DNA from: Ruminococcaceae bacterium UBA866
GTDB taxonomy: Bacteria > Bacillota > Clostridia > Oscillospirales > Ruminococcaceae
Reading direction: 5' to 3'
Length of the DNA stretch: 31,953 bases
Assembly (NCBI GenBank): GCA_002295325.1
Contig: DBGA01000042.1
Location: forward strand, 1,771 to 33,723
Both the position numbers and the translations under genes were made by a program. This document shows, piece by piece, positions 16,092-22,762 of this stretch (its first letter is position 1; each line of letters starts with the position of its first letter). Under the pieces are notes generated by a model. The model did not search any database and was not told where the DNA came from. It worked only from the letters and a program-made list of their open reading frames with translations.

Positions 16092-16355
16092 TTATTCAGC
16101 AAAGCCTGACTCAACCAGTCTTACTAGTCCGTCGACAGCATTTTGCTCATCAACTCCGTCAGCGATAATTTTGATTTCTGTACCACCAACGATACCTAGG
16201 GAAAGAACACCCAAAAGGCTCTTTGCATTCACTCTGCGCTCTTCTTTTTCCACCCAGATTGCTGCTTTAAATTCATTTGCTTTTTGTATAAAAAATGTTG
16301 CAGGACGTGCATGCAAACCTACTTGATTTTGAACTTTTACTTCCTTAACGTACAT
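16092..16355 (-). CDS. ptsH: HPr phosphocarrier protein
   Basis: An 87-residue cytoplasmic phosphocarrier of the sugar phosphotransferase system. The active site is intact: His15 in GLHARPATF with Arg17. Ser46 of the HPr-kinase site is present in AKSLLGVLSLG, so it can join carbon-catabolite control. It has its own sigma-A promoter and terminator; no ptsI follows. The start MYVKEVKVQNQ has GAGGGAGC upstream. Next to it, convergently, lies a paralogue that has lost His15. Confidence 0.93.
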   Translation of the reverse strand: MYVKEVKVQNQVGLHARPATFFIQKANEFKAAIWVEKEERRVNAKSLLGVLSLGIVGGTEIKIIADGVDEQNAVDGLVRLVESGFAE

Positions 16356-16411
16356 AAATAAGCTCCCTCTTTTAATAATATCTATATTTTAACACTCAAC
16401 TGTTCAAGGTA

Positions 16412-16439
16412 ATTATAGCACATAAATGTATGCAGTCAA
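16412..16439 (-). promoter_or_regulatory. Promoter of the HPr gene
   Basis: TTGACT (16434-16439), 16 bp, TATAAT (16412-16417), about 57 bp before the start codon. The 208 bp between HPr and trmD otherwise show nothing; rplS, which often follows trmD, is absent. Confidence 0.8.
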
Positions 16440-16563
16440 CGAGTTAATTGTATTTTAAATCAATAAAATCGCAATTTCTGCTTTTTCCCTATTATAGCCG
16501 TTTTTAGCAGACTCTAGTTGTGCAACATTCACATAAAGTTTTCAACATATTAATCATAATTGC

Positions 16564-17295
16564 TCAATCTATTTTAATCTTATTGATAATTTTATTATCA
16601 AGCTTTGTTGGTTTGTATAATTTCATCATATCTGGACGTTTTTTCAACGTCCTAATCAGACGTTGCTCTTGTCGCCATTCTATGATATTTTTGTGATGTC
16701 CCGATAAGAGCACCTCGGGCACTTTATTTTCTCGCCAAGTTTCAGGGCGAGTATAGTGAGGATACTCAAGAAGTCCATCAAAATGACTTTCTTCTTCATA
16801 ACACTCGCTTGAGGCAAGTACTCCGTCGCACATTCTAGCAACAGTATCCACAAGTACCAATGCAGGCAATTCTCCACCCGTTAGCACATAGTCACCAATC
16901 GAGATTTCCTCGTCTACAATTTCCTCAATCACTCGCTCGTCAACACCCTCGTAATGCCCACAAATAATGAAAATGCATTCCATCTTGGACAACTCGATTG
17001 CACGTTGCTGGGTTAATACTCCACCCTGTGGTGACATATAGATAACGTGTGGCTTTTTATCAAGTTTGTCGCTGACAGCCTTATAGCATTGATAAATCGG
17101 CTCTGCTTGCATCACCATAACCTTGCCACCACCATAGGGGGTATCGTCCACCCGTCTATGCTTATCAGCTGTATACTCTCTAATATTGTGGCAGTAAAGC
17201 TCGATTAAGGACGCACGTCTAGCACGTCCTACAATGCTTTCATTCAGCACCGCTTCACACATTTCCACAAAAAGTGTTGCAATATCAATCCTCAT
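16564..17295 (-). CDS. trmD: tRNA (guanine37-N1)-methyltransferase
   Basis: A 243-residue SPOUT-class methyltransferase forming m1G37, which prevents frameshifting. Family motifs are visible: DDTPYGGGKVMVMQAEPIY near residues 50-68, the SAM-binding knot IICGHYEGVDERV and SIGDYVLTGGELPA, and the C-terminal RPETWRENKVPEVLLSGHH. Length is normal. The start overlaps the end of rimM by 11 bases, indicating translational coupling. Confidence 0.95.
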   Translation of the reverse strand: MRIDIATLFVEMCEAVLNESIVGRARRASLIELYCHNIREYTADKHRRVDDTPYGGGKVMVMQAEPIYQCYKAVSDKLDKKPHVIYMSPQGGVLTQQRAIELSKMECIFIICGHYEGVDERVIEEIVDEEISIGDYVLTGGELPALVLVDTVARMCDGVLASSECYEEESHFDGLLEYPHYTRPETWRENKVPEVLLSGHHKNIIEWRQEQRLIRTLKKRPDMMKLYKPTKLDNKIINKIKID

Positions 17296-17800
17296 CGCTA
17301 AATAGTCCTTTGATTGGTCTTATTTTCATAACGCCTGCATCAATATCGGTTTCAATTACAACCTGTTTGATTGCAGGAATTAGATAAACCTTTTCACCCT
17401 GTTTTATATGATAAACATCGTTTGCACCGGTTTGACTTACCTCGATAAGTTCACCGTAAACGATGCTATTGTCGTCTGCATCAATCACCTGTAGCCCTTC
17501 CAAATCCTGAATAAAATAACTGCCCTTTGGAAGCTTTACTTCATTTTTATTTAGATAGAGCATCTTGTTTCTATAATTATTTGCTGTTTCGATATCATTA
17601 ATGCCTGCTATTTTCATAATAACGATATTTTTTTGCACACGTGAGCGCTCAACCTTAATTGGAGTTTTGCCCTCATCAAGAAAAAGCACTTTAAAATCTA
17701 ATAAAAACTCAGGACTGTCGCACCAAGGGTTAACACGCAATTCGCCTTTAATGCCCTGTACTGTTACGATTTTTCCAACTTCAATATATTGTTTTTTCAT
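17285..17800 (-). CDS. rimM: Ribosome maturation factor RimM
   Basis: A 171-residue 30S assembly factor that binds S19. The N-terminal barrel shows VGKIVTVQGIKGELRV; the C-terminal PRC-barrel region begins near residue 95 (GSYFIQDLEGLQVID) and ends with DAGVMKIRPIKGLF. The ATG at 17800 fits the family start, but no Shine-Dalgarno sequence is visible before it: the upstream bases read GCTCCCTTGA, and a three-codon frame ATG-CTC-CCT-TGA abuts the start. A region of stacked hairpins separates it from khpA. It is followed by overlapping trmD. Confidence 0.93.
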   Translation of the reverse strand: MKKQYIEVGKIVTVQGIKGELRVNPWCDSPEFLLDFKVLFLDEGKTPIKVERSRVQKNIVIMKIAGINDIETANNYRNKMLYLNKNEVKLPKGSYFIQDLEGLQVIDADDNSIVYGELIEVSQTGANDVYHIKQGEKVYLIPAIKQVVIETDIDAGVMKIRPIKGLFSDED

Positions 17801-17821
17801 TCAAGGGAGCATAAATTTGTA

Positions 17822-17883
17822 CATCTAGCTATGCTAGATGGGCTGAATTCCTAGGCACCATTGTCGCCAAAGAATTCATGCCC
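17822..17883 (-). other. Tandem hairpins upstream of rimM
   Basis: Two adjoining structures: CATCTAGC-TAT-GCTAGATG (17822-17840), and a longer hairpin made of GGGC/GCCC, GAATTC/GAATTC and GGC/GCC helices with internal loops (17840-17883). A CATAAAA/TTTTATG pair lies further upstream at 17909-17929. They fill the region between the khpA terminator and rimM. It could be a structured leader or a palindromic repeat. Confidence 0.55.
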
Positions 17884-17973
17884 CCACCCATGTCGTGCCC
17901 AAAGCTAACATAAAAGTGAAGATTTTATGCCCACGTCCCACCTTTCGTTGTAAAAATGTTATATTTGAAACTA

Positions 17974-17998
17974 AAAGGGAAGCTTAACGCTTCCCTTT
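17974..17998 (-). terminator. Possible terminator or attenuator after khpA
   Basis: AAAGGGAAGC and GCTTCCCTTT pair perfectly over 10 bp with a TTAAC loop. The following minus-strand bases TTTTAGTTTC give only a modest U-tract, so some read-through to rimM-trmD is likely. Confidence 0.55.
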
Positions 17999-18091
17999 AT
18001 GACTATTTTCTACAGTAGTAATGATACCGCGAGAACAAAGTTTAGCCATAAGCCAAATTCAATACGCGATATATGTGCAGATTTAATCCGC

Positions 18092-18325
18092 CTAGTCGAT
18101 TTCTACTGCAATTTTTTGATTGGTGCGAGATGCACCGGCACGCATAACAATACGAACTGCTTTTGCAATTCTGCCCTGCTTGCCGATAACTCTGCCCATA
18201 TCCTCTGGGGCAACGTGTAGGTGATATACAACAACACCCTCAGCGTTTTTTTCGTCAATAGTAACGCTAACAGCGTCCTTGTTGCCGACTAGTCCCTTTG
18301 CAAGTACTTCTAGTAATTCTTTCAT
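18092..18325 (-). CDS. khpA: KH-domain RNA-binding protein (KhpA/YlqC family)
   Basis: A 77-residue protein consisting of a single KH domain, with the nucleic-acid-binding loop GRVIGKQGRIAKAVR (GKQG is the GxxG motif) near residues 44-58. Proteins of this family bind RNA, often with KhpB. The start MKELLEVLAKG at 18325 has GGAG eight bases upstream; a longer frame to 18391 lacks a suitable site. It lies in the usual place after rpsP. Confidence 0.92.
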   Translation of the reverse strand: MKELLEVLAKGLVGNKDAVSVTIDEKNAEGVVVYHLHVAPEDMGRVIGKQGRIAKAVRIVMRAGASRTNQKIAVEID

Positions 18326-18422
18326 TTGTAATTCTCCATTCTGCCAAGTTGGGCATAAGTAAAAAATGGATCGGCGAGCCGCCGGTGGCATACCACGTTA
18401 AAGTAGTTAAGCCTAAGAACAT

Positions 18423-18456
18423 ACCGATTAACAGAGCAAAGCTCAATTTAATCGGT
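18423..18456 (-). other. Stem-loop between rpsP and khpA
   Basis: ACCGATTA/TAATCGGT (8 bp) encloses an inner GAGC-AAA-GCTC hairpin. No T-run follows on the minus strand, so it is more likely an mRNA processing or stability element than a terminator. Confidence 0.5.
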
Positions 18457-18471
18457 AAAATCAAATACAAA

Positions 18472-18714
18472 CTAGATAGTTTCGTTTGCTTTAAGAAGTC
18501 TCTTAACAGTTTCAGTTGGTTGAGCACCGTTTGCAATCCATTGTTTTGCTTTTTCTGCATCAACTTTAACTATTGATGGGTTTTTAGTTGGGTCATAGTA
18601 ACCTATTTCCTCAATAAATCTACCATCTCTTGGGTATCTTGAATCTGAAACAACAATGCGGTAAAATGGAGCTTTTTTAGCGCCGATACGACGTAATCTA
18701 ATTTTTACAGCCAT
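18472..18714 (-). CDS. rpsP: 30S ribosomal protein S16
   Basis: An 80-residue S16 protein; the opening [20 protein letters not shown] and [22 protein letters not shown] are family signatures. Length is normal. AGGAGG precedes the ATG. It follows ffh by 65 bp, as in many Firmicutes. Confidence 0.97.
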   Translation of the reverse strand: MAVKIRLRRIGAKKAPFYRIVVSDSRYPRDGRFIEEIGYYDPTKNPSIVKVDAEKAKQWIANGAQPTETVKRLLKANETI

Positions 18715-18779
18715 TTATAAACACCTCCTATAAATTTTAAAAATAAATATATTTCACCTTGTATTAACAAGAGTAAAAG

Positions 18780-20108
18780 CTAGCGTTTTTTCTTCTTCGC
18801 TTTTTTTGCCATTGCTTTTCCCATTCCCGGCATTTGCTTCATCATTTTTTGCATCTGCTCAAACTGTTTAAGCAAGCGGTTAACATCCTCAACCTTCATA
18901 CCGCTACCGGCAGCAATTCTGCGTTTTCTATTAGGGTTTATGATTGCAGGTTTTTCACGCTCTGCCTTTGTCATTGAGGTAATAATTGCCTCAACCCTCA
19001 AAAGCTGACGTTCGTCAATGTCAACGTCCTTTAGTTGATTGCCAACTCCGGGAATCATTGAAAGCATCTGCTTCATATTGCCCATACTTTTCATTTGATA
19101 CATTTGATCCAAAAGATCATTCATATCAAATTTGTTTTCTTTCATACGAGTCATCATAGCGCTTGCTTTTTTCTCGTCTATGTTTGACTGTGCTTTTTCA
19201 ATCAGAGTTAAAACGTCGCCCATACCAAGTATTCTTGACGCCATACGCTCTGGGTGGAATGGTTCAAGCTCATCAAGCTTTTCACCCATACCGATAAATT
19301 TAATTGGTTTACCAGTAACAGCAAGCACGGAAAGTGCCGCACCACCACGAGTATCACCATCAAGCTTTGTTAGAATTACTGAATCTATGCCAAGTGATTC
19401 ATTAAAGGACGCTGATACATTCACTGCATCTTGTCCAGTCATCGCATCAACTACAAGCATAATTTCGCTTGGGTTAACTGCTGATTTGATATTTTTAAGT
19501 TCACCCATCAGCGTTTCATCTATATGCAAACGACCTGCGGTATCAATGATAACAATATCATTACCGTGATCTTTGGCGTGCACAATCGCTTTTTGTGCAA
19601 TTTCAACGGGATCAATTTGTCCTAAAGAAAAAACCGGCACACCAGCTTGGGATCCGACAACCTTTAACTGGTCAATCGCAGCAGGGCGATAAATATCGGC
19701 AGCAACAAGCATAGGACGTCTGCCTTGCTTTAGAAAATATTTTGCAAGTTTTGCGGCATGAGTTGTTTTACCAGCACCCTGTAATCCACACATCATGATG
19801 ATGCAAGGTGGCTTTGATGGGATATTAATACGCTGATTTTCGCTGCCCATTAAGCTGCATAGCTCTTCGTTTACTATTTTAATTACCTGTTGTGCAGGAG
19901 TAAGACTTTCCATAACTTCAACGCCAACACAGCGTTCGCTTACGCTTTTAATAAAATCACGAACGACTTTATAACTAACGTCTGCTTCAAGGAGAGCCAT
20001 TTTGACTTCACGCATAGCGTCTTTTATATCGTTTTCGTTCAGCTTGCCTTTTGATTTCAATTTTTTAAAGGCAGCGCCTAGTTTATCGGCTAAAGATTCA
20101 AATGCCAA
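18780..20108 (-). CDS. ffh: Signal recognition particle GTPase
   Basis: A 442-residue SRP54 protein that delivers nascent membrane proteins to FtsY. In order: N domain, G domain with P-loop GLQGAGKTT (about 108-116), DTAGRLHID and TKLDGDTRGG, and a methionine-rich M domain ending in a basic KKAKKKKR tail. The family start MAFESLADKL falls on a TTG codon at 20108. An ATG ten bases upstream is out of frame and closes after six codons at TGA inside the ffh frame, so initiation should be inefficient or coupled. The ribosome binding site is AAAGGA. The gene is 15 bp downstream of ylxM. Confidence 0.96.
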   Translation of the reverse strand: MAFESLADKLGAAFKKLKSKGKLNENDIKDAMREVKMALLEADVSYKVVRDFIKSVSERCVGVEVMESLTPAQQVIKIVNEELCSLMGSENQRINIPSKPPCIIMMCGLQGAGKTTHAAKLAKYFLKQGRRPMLVAADIYRPAAIDQLKVVGSQAGVPVFSLGQIDPVEIAQKAIVHAKDHGNDIVIIDTAGRLHIDETLMGELKNIKSAVNPSEIMLVVDAMTGQDAVNVSASFNESLGIDSVILTKLDGDTRGGAALSVLAVTGKPIKFIGMGEKLDELEPFHPERMASRILGMGDVLTLIEKAQSNIDEKKASAMMTRMKENKFDMNDLLDQMYQMKSMGNMKQMLSMIPGVGNQLKDVDIDERQLLRVEAIITSMTKAEREKPAIINPNRKRRIAAGSGMKVEDVNRLLKQFEQMQKMMKQMPGMGKAMAKKAKKKKR

Positions 20109-20123
20109 AAATACTCATCCTTT

Positions 20124-20495
20124 CTAGGAAGTTTCCTTCACATAGCTGTCAATAATTCTATTTATTTGGTCAATGTTATCGGAAATAGCGTTGGAATAAT
20201 GATGAGCTTTGTTTTCCTTTTCGATACGCTCGATAACATATTTGATAGATTGGATTGTTTTTTGTGTGTCAATGTAAGAATCAAACATCTTCAGTTTGTC
20301 CTCAAGCTCAAACAAAAAAACTTCGCCCCTCTTAATTGAGTCACGAACGCCCTGTCTTGTTATTCCTTGATGTTCAGCAATTTCACTAAGGGAAAGATCT
20401 TGATTGTAATAAAGGTCAATAACATCACGCTGTTTCTCAGTTAGCATATCGCCATAAAAGTCAAGTAATACAGCAACGCTTAGGTTTTTGCCCAC
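20124..20495 (-). CDS. ylxM: YlxM family helix-turn-helix protein
   Basis: A 123-residue putative DNA-binding protein of the UPF0122/YlxM family. The sigma-70 region-4-like helix-turn-helix is visible: MLTEKQRDVIDLYYNQDLSL, then SEIAEHQGITRQGVRDSIKRGE. The C-terminal half is charged and helical. A GTG at 20495, eight bases after AGGAGG, is preferred over the TTG two codons earlier, which is too close to that site. YlxM is often encoded with ffh and is thought to affect the SRP pathway; its target is not clear. Its promoter carries a palindrome over the transcription start. Confidence 0.88.
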   Translation of the reverse strand: MGKNLSVAVLLDFYGDMLTEKQRDVIDLYYNQDLSLSEIAEHQGITRQGVRDSIKRGEVFLFELEDKLKMFDSYIDTQKTIQSIKYVIERIEKENKAHHYSNAISDNIDQINRIIDSYVKETS

Positions 20496-20519
20496 AGTCA
20501 ATTCCTCCTAATGTTATGC

Positions 20520-20550
20520 ATCATTGTAAAGCGATTTACTTTACAATGAT
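20520..20550 (-). promoter_or_regulatory. 31-bp inverted repeat at the ylxM-ffh transcription start
   Basis: ATCATTGTAAAG and CTTTACAATGAT, perfect 12-bp arms with a 7-base centre. The repeat starts two bases after the -10 box and covers the predicted start site near 20545. It could be a repressor site or a 5' mRNA hairpin. Confidence 0.65.
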
Positions 20551-20551
20551 T

Positions 20552-20580
20552 ATTATAGCTTATCGTATAAAAAATGTCAA
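20552..20580 (-). promoter_or_regulatory. Consensus sigma-A promoter of ylxM-ffh
   Basis: TTGACA (20575-20580), 17 bp, TATAAT (20552-20557): a perfect match. It drives the ylxM-ffh-rpsP run. Confidence 0.9.
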
Positions 20581-20632
20581 GTAAAATAATCAGATATTTA
20601 GCATAAAATTTTATAGTTATTATGCCGAAAAT

Positions 20633-20657
20633 GGGGTGGCATGGAAACCGCCCCTAC
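20633..20657. repeat. GTAGGGGCG-type short palindromic repeat, copy 2
   Basis: GGGGTGG (20633-20639) and CCGCCCC (20648-20654), one G-U pair, followed by TACACCTTTTTT. It shares the CGCCCCTACA...TTTTTT edge with the copy at 7513-7541. The minus-strand TAG inside GTAGGGGCG is the stop codon of trmB. Confidence 0.5.
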
Positions 20658-21307
20658 ACCTTTTTTGCAATCAAAAATTTAATCTTAATTCCCTCTGCGG
20701 AATACATATCTTCGTGTTCTGTTCTATAATTCGGCTCATAACCGCTACTATGTAGATCGGTAGTTTGATAGATGACTTCAAACTCTGCCTCCTCAAAATA
20801 GGAGAGAGAATGAGAAAACAGCTGGTCATCATCTGTTTTAAAGTGTACCTCGCCAGAATCTTTCAAGAATTTTCTGTAATTTAAAAGCTGACGTGTATGG
20901 GTAAGACGTTTTTTATATTGCTTTGGCTTGTGCCACGGATTGCAAAAATTAATATAAATTCGGTCAATGACGTCACCCGAAATAATGTTTTCAATGCGTT
21001 CGATATTTTGCCATGTCGTACATACATTTTTTATTTCAAGAGATTTTTCCTTGTATGACGCTTCAATATTGCGTTTGGTAAGCCCTAGCATATCGCTACT
21101 TAGGTCAACACCAATAAAGTTGATATCTTGATTTACAACCGCAACCTGCGCTAAAAACCTACCCTTTCCACAGCCAAGCTCCAAATGGATTGGGTTGTCA
21201 TTTTTAAAGTAGCCTTTCCAGTTGCCCCTATAATCCTCTGGGTTTTTTATATAAAATGGGCATACAGCAAGCTCGGGTTTTGCCCATTTTTTAGTTCTCA
21301 TTCTCAT
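20654..21307 (-). CDS. trmB: tRNA (guanine46-N7)-methyltransferase
   Basis: A 217-residue SAM-dependent enzyme forming m7G46. Motifs: SAM-binding HLELGCGKGRFL near residue 43, NFCNPWHKPKQYKKRL in place of the usual DPWPKKRHxKRR segment, and GEVHFKTDDDQLF. The start MRMRTKKWAKPE (ATG 21307, GAGG eight bases upstream) matches relatives; a GTG three codons earlier overlaps the ribosome binding site. The stop codon lies in a GTAGGGGCG repeat, which may have trimmed or rewritten the last residues. Its promoter and leader contain copy B of the three-hairpin element. Confidence 0.93.
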   Translation of the reverse strand: MRMRTKKWAKPELAVCPFYIKNPEDYRGNWKGYFKNDNPIHLELGCGKGRFLAQVAVVNQDINFIGVDLSSDMLGLTKRNIEASYKEKSLEIKNVCTTWQNIERIENIISGDVIDRIYINFCNPWHKPKQYKKRLTHTRQLLNYRKFLKDSGEVHFKTDDDQLFSHSLSYFEEAEFEVIYQTTDLHSSGYEPNYRTEHEDMYSAEGIKIKFLIAKKV

Positions 21308-21342
21308 ATTCGTCACCTCATAAACAGTATCGGTATTGTGTT

Positions 21343-21436
21343 ATTATATCAACCCCTGCGATGATATAATTTGCCATCTTTGCCAATGAGGCAAAGGGCA
21401 TTTTAAAATATAATATTTGCCATTCAAATATTATAT
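21343..21436 (-). repeat. Three-hairpin promoter/leader element, copy B
   Basis: H1 ATTATATCA/TGATATAAT (21343-21351, 21362-21370); H2 CTTTGCC/GGCAAAG with outer TGCC/GGCA (21372-21400); H3 ATATAATATTTG/CAAATATTATAT (21408-21419, 21425-21436). Same order and spacing as copy A; the H3 tip differs but still pairs. It ends 36 bp before trmB. Confidence 0.8.
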
Positions 21437-21458
21437 CTAATATCTTACATAATTGCAA
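21430..21458 (-). promoter_or_regulatory. Promoter of trmB
   Basis: TTGCAA (21453-21458), 17 bp, TATAAT (21430-21435). The -10 box is in an arm of H3, as in copy A; the leader is about 115 bases. It is back to back with the ROK gene promoter, 12 bp away. Confidence 0.55.
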
Positions 21459-21469
21459 TATCCTGTTGC

Positions 21470-21517
21470 TTGACTTTTTCTTCTCACGTCTTTATAATGA
21501 AGTTAACAAACTTAACT
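21470..21517 (+). promoter_or_regulatory. Promoter and likely operator of the ROK gene
   Basis: TTGACT (21470-21475), 17 bp, TATAAT (21493-21498). Directly after it, at the predicted start site, AGTTAA-CAAAC-TTAACT (21501-21517) is a perfect inverted repeat. Position and sequence suit autorepression by the downstream ROK/XylR-type protein. Confidence 0.75.
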
Positions 21518-21532
21518 AAATGGAGGCAGAGT

Positions 21533-22711
21533 ATGAAGGCAGGCAATCAAACACTCTTAAAGAAAAATAATCAACGAGCAATTATTGATTATATAATTCA
21601 AAATGGTCCAATTTCTAGGGCAGATTTGTCCAAGAAGCTAAAAATTAGCAAACCAACTGTTTCTGCAAATGTGGCAGAGCTTATCGATATGCATCTTTTA
21701 AGGGAAATTGGTTATAGTGAAACGGACATAGGCAAAAAGCCTATGCTTGTTGACTTTGATAAAGATTTCAGGTTTGTATTGGCACTTGACTTTATCAGCT
21801 ATATTGCTATAAACAAGGTTTCTGTTGCAGTATGTAACTTGTACTGTGACCCTATTTTCATTGATACAATCAATCTTCCACCTGATTTTGATGCAAATTT
21901 CATTAAGAAAAATCTTCCAAAATCTATTATGGAACTGTTTAAAAGATATAATGTTTCGATGGATAAAATCGCTAAAATGGTTATCAGTGCGCCAACTGTT
22001 TGGTATGATGATGACCACGTAAATTTTGAGTGCAGAACCGGTGAGATTGTAAACCTATCCGAGATATTCAAACCCTACTTTAAAAATAGAATTGTTGTAA
22101 AAAATGACATCAACCTTGCAGCACTTGGTGAAAAATATTTTGGTGTAGGAAAAGATGTGGACACCCTGTTTTTCGCTTGGATTTCAATTGGTGTCGGCGG
22201 AGGAATTATTTTAGACGGCGAGCTTTACGAGGGTAAGGCTTTGAACGGCGGAGAACTTGCTTATTCAACGGTATACAACGAGGATTTAGATCGATTTGAA
22301 TATTTTAGAGATATTACCGATATGAATGGCATCAGACGATATATTCAATCAAACCATAAAAAAGCCGAAACATCCTTAATCGCAGACCAACTGCTTGATG
22401 GCACATTTACACTTGATATGATGATTAAGGCTTCCCTACAAGGTGATATATTTTGTAGCAGATTTGCCAAACACGTTGGCAAGATTACTGCAGTTTTACT
22501 CTCCAACCTATCAAGCGTAATCGACCTTGAAATGATTATTGTCGGTGGCGACTATGCCCGATTTGGTGATGTTTTCTTAAACGAAATTAGAATTATGACA
22601 AAAGATATACCTACCACCAAGGTGGCAATTACTGCTCCCGAACACTCAAATTCAGCAATGTATGGTGCTTTCAAATTTGGTGCAGAACACATTATTTCAA
22701 AATTGATATAA
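21533..22711 (+). CDS. ROK family transcriptional repressor (XylR/NagC-like)
   Basis: A 392-residue protein with an N-terminal winged helix (about 1-70: RAIIDYIIQNGPISRADLSK, KISKPTVSANVAEL) joined to a sugar-kinase-like ROK domain. NDINLAALGE, GVGGGIILDG and GGELAYS follow ROK spacing. The ROK zinc signature (CxCGxxGC after the GGE segment) is missing, as is the usual DxG phosphate loop, so it is likely a sensor rather than a kinase. The start MKAGNQTLLKKN is set by GGAGG six bases before the ATG at 21533; an upstream in-frame start would lie on the promoter. No sugar genes are adjacent, so its inducer and targets are unknown apart from probable self-control. Confidence 0.88.
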   Translation: MKAGNQTLLKKNNQRAIIDYIIQNGPISRADLSKKLKISKPTVSANVAELIDMHLLREIGYSETDIGKKPMLVDFDKDFRFVLALDFISYIAINKVSVAVCNLYCDPIFIDTINLPPDFDANFIKKNLPKSIMELFKRYNVSMDKIAKMVISAPTVWYDDDHVNFECRTGEIVNLSEIFKPYFKNRIVVKNDINLAALGEKYFGVGKDVDTLFFAWISIGVGGGIILDGELYEGKALNGGELAYSTVYNEDLDRFEYFRDITDMNGIRRYIQSNHKKAETSLIADQLLDGTFTLDMMIKASLQGDIFCSRFAKHVGKITAVLLSNLSSVIDLEMIIVGGDYARFGDVFLNEIRIMTKDIPTTKVAITAPEHSNSAMYGAFKFGAEHIISKLI

Positions 22712-22719
22712 AAAAGTAA

Positions 22720-22755
22720 AAAAGCTGTGATACCCAATTGGGTATCACAGCTTTT
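22720..22755. terminator. Bidirectional terminator between the ROK and GNAT genes
   Basis: A perfect 36-bp palindrome with core GCTGTGATACCC and its complement, A-run on one side and T-run on the other. It serves two converging genes. Confidence 0.9.
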
Positions 22756-22762
22756 ATTTACA

